Origin: Salinispora vitiensis
GTDB taxonomy: Bacteria > Actinomycetota > Actinomycetes > Mycobacteriales > Micromonosporaceae
NCBI RefSeq assembly: GCF_000378825.1
Contig: NZ_KB900388.1
Coordinates: 1,177,947-1,241,946, forward strand
Reading direction: 5' to 3'
Length of the DNA: 64,000 bases
Made by a program: the position numbers and the translations under genes. Under the pieces are notes generated by a model, which saw only the letters and a list, made by a program, of their open reading frames with translations, did no database searches and had not been told where the DNA came from. How positions within the stretch are numbered: position 1 is the first letter of the stretch; the number at the start of each line of letters is the position of its first letter. Of the stretch, positions 52,949 through 61,831 are shown piece by piece.

Positions 52949-54301
52949 GTGTCCCGCGACCAACCGCACGTTCTGATCATCGGGGCGGGGACCGGTGGGC
53001 TCTGCCTGGCGCAGGGACTGCGCCAGGCCGGAATCGCCGTGAGCGTCTATGAGCGGTACCGCACCCGAGGCGATGGCCTACTCGGCTACCGGGTCGGCAT
53101 CGGACCAACCGGCAGCCGGGCACTGCGCGAGTGCCTGCCGTCCGAACTTTTCCGCACCTACCTGGCCACCTGCGCCAAGTCCCCCCGCTACTTCAACGTC
53201 ATCACCCAACGACTCCGGCAGACCGCGTCCTTTCCGCTACGACCGGAGACCGACGTGGTGAACACCGAGCGATCCGTCGCCCGGATGACCCTGCGCCAGG
53301 TCCTGCTCACCGGGCTGGAGGACGTGGTCCACTTCGACAAGGCCCTCACCCACTTCGAGCAGCGCGATGACGGCAGCGTCACCGCGTACTTCGCGGACGG
53401 GGACAGCGCCACCGGCGACCTGTTGGTGGGCGCCGACGGCACCCACTCGGCGGTCCGGCGCCAATATCTGCCGCACGCCGTCACCCGAAATGCGGGCACC
53501 ATCAACATCGCCACCCGGATCCCGTTCACCGAGGAGGTACGGGCACTGCTGCCGGAGCGGATCGAGAAGGGCATCTCGCTCATCTTCGGCAACGGTGGGG
53601 TGATGGGGGTCCTGCACGTCATGGAGTTTCCGTGGGACCGCTCGGGCGCCCTCAAGGACGGCCTCGATCCGGCCGACGTGGCGCTGTTGAACCGCTGGCC
53701 CGGCCGGGCGCACGACACCACCCGCGACAACGTGAACCTGGTGGTCTGGAGTACCGCCCGGCGGTTCCCGCCGGACATCATGCGCCAACGCGACGAGGAG
53801 CTAATCCGGACCGCGCTCGGCCTGACCCGCAACTGGCACCCGCATCTGCGCCAGCTGCTGGACCTCGCCGACCCGGCCAGTGCCCTGCCGGTCAAGGTCT
53901 CCACCAGCGAGCCGGTTCCACCCTGGAAGAGCAGCACCGTCACCCTGCTCGGCGACGCCATTCACACGATGACGCCGGGGCGCGGGGTGGGCGCGAACAC
54001 CGCCCTGCGGGATGCTGCCCTACTGACCCGGCAGTTGTGCCACAGCGCCGCCGGGGAGAAGACGCTGTTGCAGGCGGTAGCCGACTACGAGGCGGCCATG
54101 CTGCCGTACGGCTTCGCGCGGGTGGCGGACTCGTTGAACCGCAGCGGCACCAGCGGCGACGACCCCATGTACAAGCCGGTCGTCGGGCGGCTCGCCCTGC
54201 TCGGAGCCCGTGGCTACTTCGGCATCACCAGCCGGGTGCCGCGCCTCGCCCGTCGGTTTGTCGATGACTTCTACAGCTATCGGGGCGAGGAGGAGGACTG
54301 A
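52949..54301 (+). CDS. FAD-dependent aromatic-ring monooxygenase
   Basis: 450 residues from GTG 52949; a longer frame overlaps the cyclase gene without support. The Rossmann motif IIGAGTGGLCLAQGLRQAG near 10, the second FAD motif LVGADGTHSAVRRQYLP near 157, and GDAIHTMTPGRGVGANTAL near 336 define a group A flavoprotein hydroxylase. It uses NAD(P)H and O2 to hydroxylate the polyketide. It is the end of the plus-strand unit SARP-cyclase-monooxygenase and is followed by a hairpin at 54309. Confidence 0.94.
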   Translation: MSRDQPHVLIIGAGTGGLCLAQGLRQAGIAVSVYERYRTRGDGLLGYRVGIGPTGSRALRECLPSELFRTYLATCAKSPRYFNVITQRLRQTASFPLRPETDVVNTERSVARMTLRQVLLTGLEDVVHFDKALTHFEQRDDGSVTAYFADGDSATGDLLVGADGTHSAVRRQYLPHAVTRNAGTINIATRIPFTEEVRALLPERIEKGISLIFGNGGVMGVLHVMEFPWDRSGALKDGLDPADVALLNRWPGRAHDTTRDNVNLVVWSTARRFPPDIMRQRDEELIRTALGLTRNWHPHLRQLLDLADPASALPVKVSTSEPVPPWKSSTVTLLGDAIHTMTPGRGVGANTALRDAALLTRQLCHSAAGEKTLLQAVADYEAAMLPYGFARVADSLNRSGTSGDDPMYKPVVGRLALLGARGYFGITSRVPRLARRFVDDFYSYRGEEED

Positions 54302-54308
54302 CCACAAC

Positions 54309-54336
54309 GGCCGGACCTCAACCCCGGGGTCCGGCC
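54309..54336 (+). terminator. Terminator after the FAD monooxygenase
   Basis: ggccggacc (54309-54317) pairs with ggtccggcc (54328-54336) over a 10-nt loop, 8 bp after the stop codon. It marks the probable right border of the cluster. Confidence 0.65.
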
Positions 54337-54510
54337 ACACCCCCCACCGACCCTTCCGGCGACGTTGAGTCGCGCCACGAGCACCGTGGGTGCGATCCGG
54401 TCCGGCTGCGAGCTGTGTTACCAGGCCATGCTGTCCTACCGCACCGGGAGTGTGGCAAGCTGCGGCGAGCTTTCTCGACTAACTCGCTAATCGAAAAGGG
54501 GAGGTCTGCC

Positions 54511-55251
54511 GTGGCGTGGTCGGACTGGCCGTTGATTGTCGTGGCCCTGCTAGTGGGCGCCGCCGCCGGCTGGGCGGTCCGTGGCCGGCGTAGAGCCGCG
54601 CGGGGTGGTGGCACCACTGGGGATGGTACGCCGGCACCCACGACGAGGACCAGCGGAGGAGTGCCCGCCCCCACCTCCACCGACCGCGACCCCAACACTC
54701 CCAGCGCGACCGAACCGGCTCCGACCTCGGATCCTGCGGCCTCCGAGCCCACGTCGGAGCCCGCGTCAACGTCAGCGCCAGAGCCGGCCTCGGTGCCGGA
54801 GCCGAGGCCGGCCTCGGTATCGGAGCAGGTCGACCCGGCACCAGCGACCCGGGAGCACGCCCCGGCAGCCGACAGCAGCCAGGCCGAGGAGCCAGCCGAC
54901 GCCGATCCGACGGCGCCCCCGGCGGTCGTCCCACACCCGGCGGCGCCCGAAGCCGATCCGGTGGACCAGGCCCCGGTTGCCGCCGAGTCCGGACCGGAGC
55001 CGGAGGCCGAGGACGACTTCCGGCGAATCCAGGGGGTCGGGCCGAAAATGGCCGCGGCGCTCCACGCCGCCGGCATCCGCACCTACCGGCAACTCGCCGA
55101 GTTGGACGAGCCGGCGCTGCGGGAGATGATTCGCGCCGCCGGCCTGCGTGGCACGGCGAGCCTGCCGACCTGGCCACAGCAGGCGATGGCGCTGGCAAAG
55201 GCGCCCGAGCCAGCGGGTGTGCTGCCGACCGAGAGCGGCTCGGGCACCTGA
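54511..55251 (+). CDS. Membrane-anchored protein with C-terminal helix-hairpin-helix domain
   Basis: 246 residues from GTG 54511 with a strong GGGGAGG ribosome site. Residues 5-22 are a membrane segment followed by a basic patch. Residues 35-165 are a low-complexity linker of Pro, Ala, Glu, Thr and Ser. Residues 168-230 are DDFRRIQGVGPKMAAALHAAGI and TYRQLAELDEPALREMIRAAG, a helix-hairpin-helix unit of the type found in predicted flap-endonuclease-like and DUF4332 proteins. Function unknown; the fold usually binds DNA. A 26-bp hairpin follows. Confidence 0.7.
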   Translation: MAWSDWPLIVVALLVGAAAGWAVRGRRRAARGGGTTGDGTPAPTTRTSGGVPAPTSTDRDPNTPSATEPAPTSDPAASEPTSEPASTSAPEPASVPEPRPASVSEQVDPAPATREHAPAADSSQAEEPADADPTAPPAVVPHPAAPEADPVDQAPVAAESGPEPEAEDDFRRIQGVGPKMAAALHAAGIRTYRQLAELDEPALREMIRAAGLRGTASLPTWPQQAMALAKAPEPAGVLPTESGSGT

Positions 55252-55271
55252 CGTCGCGGGTCGCGGCAGAC

Positions 55272-55326
55272 GGGTATCCGACCGCACCGGGGACGGCAGC
55301 GCCGTCCCCGGTGCGGTCGGATACCC
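55272..55326. terminator. 26-bp perfect hairpin between convergent genes
   Basis: The arms at 55272-55297 (beginning gggtatccgaccgcac) and 55301-55326 are perfect complements around the loop agc. It lies between the plus-strand gene ending at 55251 and the minus-strand gene ending at 55345 and should terminate both. Confidence 0.85.
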
Positions 55327-55344
55327 ACCTGGTCGCGAGTGGTG

Positions 55345-56784
55345 TTACCGGAAGCAGTTCAGCACCGGGCCGGTGCTACCCAGACAGTTGGTCTGCTGGT
55401 TCTCCCCGACCACAGTCTGCGAGTCCAGCGTCGCCTGTGCCCTGTCCACCAGCAGGCCACCGGCCGGCAGCGTGGACTGATTCCCGGTTACCTGGCTGCG
55501 GTAAAGCGCGACCCGGCCCATGCTGACCGTGATCCCGCCGCCGGTGGACTTCGCTTCGACGGCGCGGTTGCCCTGGACCGTACTGCCCCGGACCAACAGG
55601 TTCGACTTGGCTGCGTGAATGCCACCGCCCGAGCCGTGTGCCGTGTTGCCCGCCACCACGCTGTCGTCCAGCGGCACGAGGCCCTGGGAGGTGGAGAGGC
55701 CGCCGCCGTTGCCGGTGGCGACGTTGTCCCGAATCTCCATTCCGCGCAGGAAGATCAGCGCGTCCGAGTTCGCGATCCCGCCCCCGGTTCCCGCCTGGTT
55801 GCCGACGACGGTCGAGTCGGAGACGCGGGTACGGGCCGAGAAGCTGGCCAGCCCTCCACCCTGCGCCGCCGAGTTCTGCTCGAAGGTGCTCGTGTGCACC
55901 TCCGCCGCGGCCTGGTAGTTGCCCAGCCCGCCGCCGTAGGCGGTGGCGCTGTTACCCGTGAAGGTCGACGAGTGCAGGGCCAACACCCCGTTGTTGAGCA
56001 GGCCCCCGCCCTTGCCCGCCGCTCCGAGGGCGTGGTTGTTGATGAGCGTGCTGTCCCGAACGACCATGTTGCCGTCGTTGAACAGGGCTCCCCCACCGCC
56101 TTCCGCCGAGGACGAGGTGTTGTTCATCGCCGTCACCTGCTCGATCAACGCCGATGCGCCATGCACCACGTGAACGGCGCCCCCCTCGGCGTCGGAGTGA
56201 CCGCCGACGAGCCGGACGTTACGCAGAGTTAGCTCACCGGCGTCACGGACAGTGAAGAAGCGGAACACTTCGGCATCCTGCGCACGCTCGATCGTGGCCT
56301 GCTCACCTTCGATGGTGACCGGGTGGTAGATGACCGGCAGTCCCGCCTTGTCATCGGCCGGGTCACGCGGCGGCTTCTCGGCCGCACCGGGGTTCTCGGC
56401 CGCGTCCGCCGCCTCCCGCGCGTCCCGGATCCCGCCGTCGTACAGGTCGGGCTGCTGGAAGGCGTCGGTGAGCGTGTAGGTGCATCTCGGGGCGAGCCGC
56501 AGCACCCCGCCGCCCTCGGCGTTGACCCGGACCAACGCGGCGACCAGCTGGGCGCTGTCACAGGGCACCGGCGTCCCGAGGAACTCTCCGCCGACCTCAC
56601 CGGCGGAGTCACCTTGGGTCACGGAGGCGTTCTCGCTGCCGTGCGGTCGCTCATGAGCCGCGGCCGTGCCGGCCAACCCCGCCGCTCCGACGACCAGGCC
56701 GCTGGCCACCAGCCCGCCGGCGAGCAGCCGTCGGGGCCGGCGCCGGCCCCGCGGCGGTCGCTGGCTGTCGTGATACGTGGACAT
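55345..56784 (-). CDS. Secreted right-handed beta-helix repeat protein 1
   Basis: 479 residues from ATG 56784 (AGGAGAG ribosome site). A long signal sequence with an RRRPRR stretch ends near residue 45. A conserved cap with TPVPCDSAQLVAALVRVN and CTYTL near 75-105 precedes many repeats rich in GGG, NN and SxxxxN (for example EGGGGALFNDGNMVV, GGLGNYQ), the look of parallel beta-helix proteins of the polymorphic-outer-membrane-protein type. It ends with paired Cys. It is paralogous to the divergent gene at 57186. Surface binding or glycan-related roles are possible; no catalytic residues are obvious. Confidence 0.85.
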   Translation of the reverse strand: MSTYHDSQRPPRGRRRPRRLLAGGLVASGLVVGAAGLAGTAAAHERPHGSENASVTQGDSAGEVGGEFLGTPVPCDSAQLVAALVRVNAEGGGVLRLAPRCTYTLTDAFQQPDLYDGGIRDAREAADAAENPGAAEKPPRDPADDKAGLPVIYHPVTIEGEQATIERAQDAEVFRFFTVRDAGELTLRNVRLVGGHSDAEGGAVHVVHGASALIEQVTAMNNTSSSAEGGGGALFNDGNMVVRDSTLINNHALGAAGKGGGLLNNGVLALHSSTFTGNSATAYGGGLGNYQAAAEVHTSTFEQNSAAQGGGLASFSARTRVSDSTVVGNQAGTGGGIANSDALIFLRGMEIRDNVATGNGGGLSTSQGLVPLDDSVVAGNTAHGSGGGIHAAKSNLLVRGSTVQGNRAVEAKSTGGGITVSMGRVALYRSQVTGNQSTLPAGGLLVDRAQATLDSQTVVGENQQTNCLGSTGPVLNCFR

Positions 56785-57185
56785 CGTGCTCTCCTGCCTT
56801 CCCCTCACACCTGAGCCGACCGGACGATTCCGGACGGTAGGGCACCGACCACGTGGCCGTCACCGAACGTCACGCTACGGACCCAAGAGAGGGCAGGCGC
56901 GTCAACGTGAATAAATCACCTCTTTACCTCACATTCTGGAAAACAGCGCCGATGACGCTGCCGGGCGTTCGCACCTCGCCGCCCCAATGACTCAACGGCA
57001 GCTAGGACGGCAGGCACTGCTACCCCGTTTAGGGAGATCTTCTCGTATTCATACCCGTTTGAGAATTATGTCGGTTTAGCTCGAGGGGATTGCTACCGCC
57101 TACCTGGTAGTCGAGGAACAGCACCCGGCCCTACCACCCGGGTGACCTGCCGCTCGTCCGCGACGGGAAGGACACCGAGACCACG
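56785..57185. other. Divergent intergenic region between two beta-helix genes
   Basis: 401 bp without a gene. The part 56900-57090 is markedly AT-rich for this genome (for example gtgaataaatcacctcttt near 56910) and should carry both promoters. An AGGACACCGAG stretch near 57170 can serve as ribosome site of the plus-strand gene. Confidence 0.55.
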
Positions 57186-58535
57186 ATGAACGATTCGCAC
57201 CACGACCACGACCACGAACCGAACCAGCCAGGTGGAGGCCGGACGAGGGGACGATGGTGGACCCTCGGGCTCGCCGGGGTAGCGGGCCTGGCCCTGACCG
57301 CCGCCGCCACCACCCCGGCCGCCGACGCCGTCGGGCGCCCTCTCACCGCCGACGACCGGTCCTCCGCCGACGGGCATCGCGAGGCGGGTAAGGGCGACGG
57401 CAAGACAGGCAAGGAGGACAAAGCCAAGGGCACCCCCGTGCCCTGCAGCGCGGACAAACTCATCGCCGCGATCACCCTCGCCAACGCCCGCGGCGGCGGC
57501 ATCCTCGACCTCGCCAAGGACTGCACCTACCTGCTCACCACCGACATCGAAGGCAGCGGCCTTCCCGCGATCACCACCCCAATCACCCTCAACGGCAGCA
57601 AGCACACCACCATCGAACGCTCCACCGCCGCCGATCCATTCAGAATCCTCAGCGTCGACACCGGCGGCAACCTCACCCTCAACAAACTGAAGATCACTGG
57701 CGGTGTCGCCGAGGAGGACGGCGGGGGCATCCTCGTCAACCAGGGCGGAGAGTTGACCGTCAAACACAGCACCATCACCCGCAACATCGCCGAGGACAAC
57801 GGCGGCGGCATCGCCAACAACGGCACCACCAGGGTCAAGAGCTCCACTCTCACCCTCAATCGAGCCCAGGTGGGTGGTGGCATCCAGAGCAACGGCCACC
57901 TCAGTGTGATCGAAACAGAGATCAACCTCAACGCTGCCGGTGATATCGGTGGCGGCATTGACGTAGGCGAGGATGGCACCGTACTGATACACAAGAGCAT
58001 GGTGAACGACAACACGGCGGAAGTGGCCGGCGGGCTGAACATCGATTCCGGGATCCTCCAGCTCACCCACTCGGAGGTCGTCGGCAACTCCGGCGCCGAT
58101 GACGGTGGCGGAATCGTCCTCGGCGAGGCGCAAGCCACGCTCCAGCAGGTGAAGATCGTGAAGAACACCTCCTTCGAGGGCGCGGGAGTAGCCATCTTCT
58201 CCGATTCCACGCTGGTGGCCGAAAAGACTCTGATCAAGAACAACATCTCCCTTGGGGAGGGTGGCGGAATTTACAACGACGGCCAGGTCGTGCTGCGCAA
58301 GAACGAAATCGTCAGCAATCTTGCGGACGAGGCGGGGGGCGGAATCTTCAACGACAGCGACGGCACCATCAGCCTGTTCACCACCAAGGTCATCAAGAAC
58401 ATCTCCGCCGAGGACGGTGGCGGGATCTTCAACGAAGCCGGCGGCACGGTGAACCTCAACACCGCCACCGGCACGGTGGTGGCCAAGAACCGGCCGAACA
58501 ACTGCTCCGGCGACGTGCCTGACTGCGCCGGCTAA
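57186..58535 (+). CDS. Secreted right-handed beta-helix repeat protein 2
   Basis: 449 residues. A His-rich N-terminus (SHHDHDHEPN) is followed by RTRGRWW and a hydrophobic signal segment near 25-42, a charged linker, the cap TPVPCSADKLIAAITLANARGG in two parts near 82-102 with CTYLL, and about ten repeats with GGGI and NN turns. The end NNCSGDVPDCAG mirrors the Cys pair of the divergent paralogue at 55345-56784. It is exported and probably binds a surface polymer or ligand. The repeat is likely a regular beta-helix with Asn ladders. Confidence 0.85.
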   Translation: MNDSHHDHDHEPNQPGGGRTRGRWWTLGLAGVAGLALTAAATTPAADAVGRPLTADDRSSADGHREAGKGDGKTGKEDKAKGTPVPCSADKLIAAITLANARGGGILDLAKDCTYLLTTDIEGSGLPAITTPITLNGSKHTTIERSTAADPFRILSVDTGGNLTLNKLKITGGVAEEDGGGILVNQGGELTVKHSTITRNIAEDNGGGIANNGTTRVKSSTLTLNRAQVGGGIQSNGHLSVIETEINLNAAGDIGGGIDVGEDGTVLIHKSMVNDNTAEVAGGLNIDSGILQLTHSEVVGNSGADDGGGIVLGEAQATLQQVKIVKNTSFEGAGVAIFSDSTLVAEKTLIKNNISLGEGGGIYNDGQVVLRKNEIVSNLADEAGGGIFNDSDGTISLFTTKVIKNISAEDGGGIFNEAGGTVNLNTATGTVVAKNRPNNCSGDVPDCAG

Positions 58536-58558
58536 CAGCATCCGAACACCTCGGACTC

Positions 58559-58603
58559 GAGGGGTTTCGTTCCCGCCGGCTGTCGGTGGGAGCGGAACCC
58601 CTC
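58559..58603. terminator. Terminator between convergent beta-helix and thioesterase genes
   Basis: gaggggtttcgttcccgcc (58559-58577) and ggtgggagcggaacccctc (58585-58603) pair as a long stem with small mismatches and a 7-nt loop, 24 bp after one stop and 25 bp before the other. Confidence 0.75.
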
Positions 58604-58627
58604 AGCCGCGCCGCCGCCCCGTGCCGC

Positions 58628-59071
58628 TCAGTCCCCGTTCAGGACTCGGCTACGACCACGGAACTCGGCGATCACCACACCGTCGGCTCGGGTGACCGTG
58701 ACGTCGTAAATCCCGCTGCGGCCGTAGCGGAGGCGTTCGGCGGCGTGGGCGAGCAGCAGATCCCCCTCGCGCGCCGGCCGGACGAAGATGATGTCACCGC
58801 CGGCCGCCACCGTCACCGGTCCGTGGCTGTTACCGGCCAACGCGAACGCGGTGTCGGCGAGCAGGAACAGATAGCCGCCGTGGGCGATGCCGTGACCGTT
58901 GACCATCGCCCCGGTCACCCGCATCCGGGCCACCGCCGCCCCCGCCGCCGCCTCCACCAGCTCGATACCGAGCGCACGCGAGGCGACGTCGGCAGCGAAC
59001 ATGTCGTACGCGGCGTTGCGCTGCTGCAGGTCCGGGTCCGGATGATCCGGGTCGGGCGGACGATCCGACAT
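58628..59071 (-). CDS. PaaI-type hotdog thioesterase
   Basis: 147 residues from ATG 59071. The hotdog motif NGHGIAHGGYLFLLADTAFAL near 58-78 (shown in part: HGIAHGGYLF) holds the catalytic Asn/His/Asp set of PaaI-like acyl-CoA thioesterases, and AEFRGRSRVL closes the strand set. It cleaves aryl- or acyl-CoA; PaaI itself releases stalled ring-hydroxylated phenylacetyl-CoA. No phenylacetate genes are nearby. It is a single gene on the minus strand. Confidence 0.88.
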   Translation of the reverse strand: MSDRPPDPDHPDPDLQQRNAAYDMFAADVASRALGIELVEAAAGAAVARMRVTGAMVNGHGIAHGGYLFLLADTAFALAGNSHGPVTVAAGGDIIFVRPAREGDLLLAHAAERLRYGRSGIYDVTVTRADGVVIAEFRGRSRVLNGD

Positions 59072-59240
59072 CGCCGCTCTCCTCACTGCGCCGGACGGAC
59101 AGTTCGTCGATCTTGCCACCGTACGCCACCGCCGCGGGTCCGGCTCCACCCGCCACCCGAGCACACCCCGCTACCGCGTGGCCATGCTGCCCCGCCGTTA
59201 GGGTGGGCTCGGTCAACGGCGGGATGGATGGGGGGGACGG

Positions 59241-59744
59241 GTGTCCGGAGCGGAGCAGCGACGCGTTGACCCCGACGTCGATCTTGCCGTGCCCGCCGAT
59301 CGAGCCGAGCTGCCCGCCCATCCGGCCGCGGTGCTCGCCGCCGTCTCCGCCGGCGGTGCGCTGGGCGCGCTGGCCCGCGCCGGCCTCTCGGCCGCACTGC
59401 CGCACGATCCCGCGGGCTTCCCGTGGCCGACGTTCGCGGTCAACCTGAGCGGCTGTCTGCTGATCGGCGTGCTGATGGCGGTGCTCGCCAAGCGGGCCAA
59501 CCCACCGGTGCTGGCCCGGCCGTTTCTCGGGGTCGGGGTGCTCGGTGGCTACACCACCTTCGCCACCCACGCCGTGGAGGCACGGCAGCTGGCCGCCGAC
59601 GGCGCGGCGGCCACCGCCCTGACCTACCTCGTGGCGACCCTGGTTGGCGCACTGCTCGCCGTCTGGGTCGGCTACGCGGCCACCGACCGGCTCACACCGT
59701 CGGCCGGCGGGACCGGGGCGGGACAGCGGGCGGTACGCGGATGA
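59241..59744 (+). CDS. crcB1: Fluoride channel FluC/CrcB, subunit 1
   Basis: 167 residues from GTG 59241. After a hydrophilic 30-residue N-terminal stretch come four membrane helices, with the family motifs GGALGALARAGLS near 38, PWPTFAVNLSGCLLIG near 63 and GVLGGYTTFATHAVEA near 98. It forms a dual-topology fluoride exporter with the second gene, whose ATG overlaps the stop of this one (ATGA). Confidence 0.93.
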   Translation: MSGAEQRRVDPDVDLAVPADRAELPAHPAAVLAAVSAGGALGALARAGLSAALPHDPAGFPWPTFAVNLSGCLLIGVLMAVLAKRANPPVLARPFLGVGVLGGYTTFATHAVEARQLAADGAAATALTYLVATLVGALLAVWVGYAATDRLTPSAGGTGAGQRAVRG

Positions 59745-60106
59745 CCGCGCTGCTCGTCGCGCTCGGCGCGGCCGTCGGGGCGCCGCTGCGCTACCTCGCC
59801 GACCGCGCGGTACAGGACCGCTTCGGTGCCCGCTTCCCCTGGGGCACGATGACCGTCAACGTGGCCGGCTCGCTGCTGCTCGGGTTCCTGCTGGGACTCC
59901 CGCTCCCGCCGGCGGCCGGCGTGTTGCTCGGCACCGGGCTCTGCGGCGCCCTCACCACATACTCGACGGCCAGCTACGAGACCCTGCGCCTGGCCACCGC
60001 CGGTCGGTTTCGTCCGGCGGTGGCCAACGCGGTACTCAGCGTCGCCGCCGCGGTGGCCGCGGCGGCGCTCGGCCACCTCGCGGCGACCGCCCTACCCTGG
60101 CCGTGA
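59741..60106 (+). CDS. crcB2: Fluoride channel FluC/CrcB, subunit 2
   Basis: 121 residues from ATG 59741. AAVGAPLRYLADRAVQ, FPWGTMTVNVAGSLLLGFL and GTGLCGALTTYSTASYETL mark the FluC fold with the Asn and the Thr/Ser/Phe-type track of the pore. Adjacent paired fluC genes usually form heterodimeric channels against cytoplasmic fluoride. Confidence 0.93.
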   Translation: MTALLVALGAAVGAPLRYLADRAVQDRFGARFPWGTMTVNVAGSLLLGFLLGLPLPPAAGVLLGTGLCGALTTYSTASYETLRLATAGRFRPAVANAVLSVAAAVAAAALGHLAATALPWP

Positions 60107-60175
60107 GCCGGGCCCGCCGCGCTCCCCACCACCGGAGTGGATCACCTGCGCGGCGGACGACATCCGGGAGTCAGC

Positions 60176-61831
60176 TCACTGGCCCGACGTGGCGAGAGCG
60201 GGCTCCGCGGCGAACGCCGCGACCGGGCCGACCACGAAGACCGCCGGGGGACACACGCCCGCCCGAGCCGCCACCGCAGCGATCTCGTCCAGGCGCGCCG
60301 GCAACGAACGCTGCCCCGGGTGGCCGGCGTCCTGTACCACGAGGGCGGGGGTGTCCGGGGCACGCCCGTGCGCGATCAGCTTCGCGGCGACAGCACCGAT
60401 CGTCTCGACCCCCATCAACACCACCAGGGTGCCCCGGGTCCGGCCCAGCGCCACCCAGTCGACCAGCGAGTCCGGATGCCCCGGCGGCAGGTGCCCGGAG
60501 ACGACGGTGAACTCGTGCGCCGCCCCGCGGTGGGTGACCGGCACCCCGGCCAGGGCCGCCGCGGCCACCGCGCTGGTCACCCCCGGCACCACGGTCACCG
60601 GGACTCCGGCCGCCGCGCAGGCCAACACCTCCTCGTGCCCGCGTCCGAAGACGTACGGGTCACCGCCCTTGAGCCGGACCACCCGCCGCCCGGCGCGGGC
60701 GTGCCGGACCAGTGCGGTGTTGATGGCGTCCTGCCCGACGGACGGCCCTCGGGGTGACTTCGCCGCGTCCACCACCTGCACCCCCGGGCGGAGTCCGGCG
60801 AGCAGTTCCTGCGGGGCGAGCCGGTCCACCACCACCACGTCGGCGACTGCCAGCAACGCCCGACCCCGGACTGTGATCAGGTCTGCCGGGCCCGGTCCGC
60901 CGCCGACGATCGCCACCGCACCCGGCCGCAGCACGGGCTCGGGGTGCTGGTGCTGGTGCTGGTGACCGTGCCCGCCCACCGGGTCGTCCGGGTGGTCGTG
61001 CGGGGTCTGCGGCCGACCCACCTTGTCGACGAAGCCCGGCATCGACACCCGGTACGCACAGGTGTCGCAGTTCATCCGGATGTCGCCCCGCAACGCCTCG
61101 GCGTGGCGTTCCAGCACCAGGTCGGCGAGGGCGTCGCAGTCACCGATCAGGTCCGCCACCCGCAGGTCCAGCCCGGGATGCGCGGCGGCGTACTCCTGGG
61201 TCTGGGCCCGAATGCGATCCGGTAGCACCCCGGCGAACAGGAAGTACGGGGCGACGACGATCCGCCGCGCCCCCAACCGGCGCAGCCGGTCCAGGACCGC
61301 CGGCACGGACGGCTCGGCGAGCGAGATGAAGCCCGGCTCAACACCCGCGTAGCCCCGGCCCTCCCACAACAACCGGGCCACCTTGGCAACCTCGGCGTTC
61401 GCGTCCGGGTCGGTGGAGCCACGCCCGATCAACGCCACCCACGTGTCGGCCCGCTCGGCGCCGGCCAGCGCGGCGTCAATCCGCTCCTGGAGAGCCGTGT
61501 GCAGCAACGGGTGCGGGCCAAGCGGTCGGCCGTAGGCGTAGGACAGGCCGGGGTGGCGCTGTTGTTCCCGGGCCAGCGCCGCCGGGATGTCGCCCTTGCC
61601 GTGCCCGGCCGCGGTCAACACCAGCGGCAGCGCCACCAGCGCCCGGTGCCCCCGGCCGGCGAGCGCGCCGACCGCATCGGCCAGGGGCGGACGGGACAAC
61701 TCGATGAAGCCGCCCTCGACGTCGCCGACCGTACCGCCGGCCCGGGTACGGACCCGCTCGACCAGCGCTGCGAACTGCGCCACCCCCTCTGCGCTGCGGG
61801 TACCGTGCCCGACGATGACCAATGCGGTCAC
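60176..61831 (-). CDS. CbiX-CobA fusion: cobaltochelatase / uroporphyrinogen-III C-methyltransferase
   Basis: 551 residues from GTG 61831, which overlaps the cobH stop. The N-terminal half is a CbiX chelatase (VIVGHGTRSAEGVAQF near 5, VLTAAGHGKGDIPAALA near 75, and a second repeat with ALIGRGSTDPDA and APYFLFAGVL). A Cys motif CDTCAYR near 255 and a His-rich linker HGHQHQHQHPEP near 290 follow. The C-terminal half is a CobA/SUMT methyltransferase with GGGPGPADLITVRG, LKGGDPYVFGRG and VVPGVTSAVAAAALAGVPVTHRG near 410-435. It inserts metal and makes precorrin-2 for cobalamin or siroheme. Confidence 0.92.
   Translation of the reverse strand: MTALVIVGHGTRSAEGVAQFAALVERVRTRAGGTVGDVEGGFIELSRPPLADAVGALAGRGHRALVALPLVLTAAGHGKGDIPAALAREQQRHPGLSYAYGRPLGPHPLLHTALQERIDAALAGAERADTWVALIGRGSTDPDANAEVAKVARLLWEGRGYAGVEPGFISLAEPSVPAVLDRLRRLGARRIVVAPYFLFAGVLPDRIRAQTQEYAAAHPGLDLRVADLIGDCDALADLVLERHAEALRGDIRMNCDTCAYRVSMPGFVDKVGRPQTPHDHPDDPVGGHGHQHQHQHPEPVLRPGAVAIVGGGPGPADLITVRGRALLAVADVVVVDRLAPQELLAGLRPGVQVVDAAKSPRGPSVGQDAINTALVRHARAGRRVVRLKGGDPYVFGRGHEEVLACAAAGVPVTVVPGVTSAVAAAALAGVPVTHRGAAHEFTVVSGHLPPGHPDSLVDWVALGRTRGTLVVLMGVETIGAVAAKLIAHGRAPDTPALVVQDAGHPGQRSLPARLDEIAAVAARAGVCPPAVFVVGPVAAFAAEPALATSGQ

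Noticed and set aside
43284..54301. Calling block C a spore-pigment (whiE-like) locus unrelated to the rest
   Set aside because: Gene order cupin-KS-CLF is whiE-like, but the dedicated ACC, ACP-aromatase fusion, SARP and closeness to block B favour a pathway-specific cluster. I keep pigment as an alternative and do not state it as the call.
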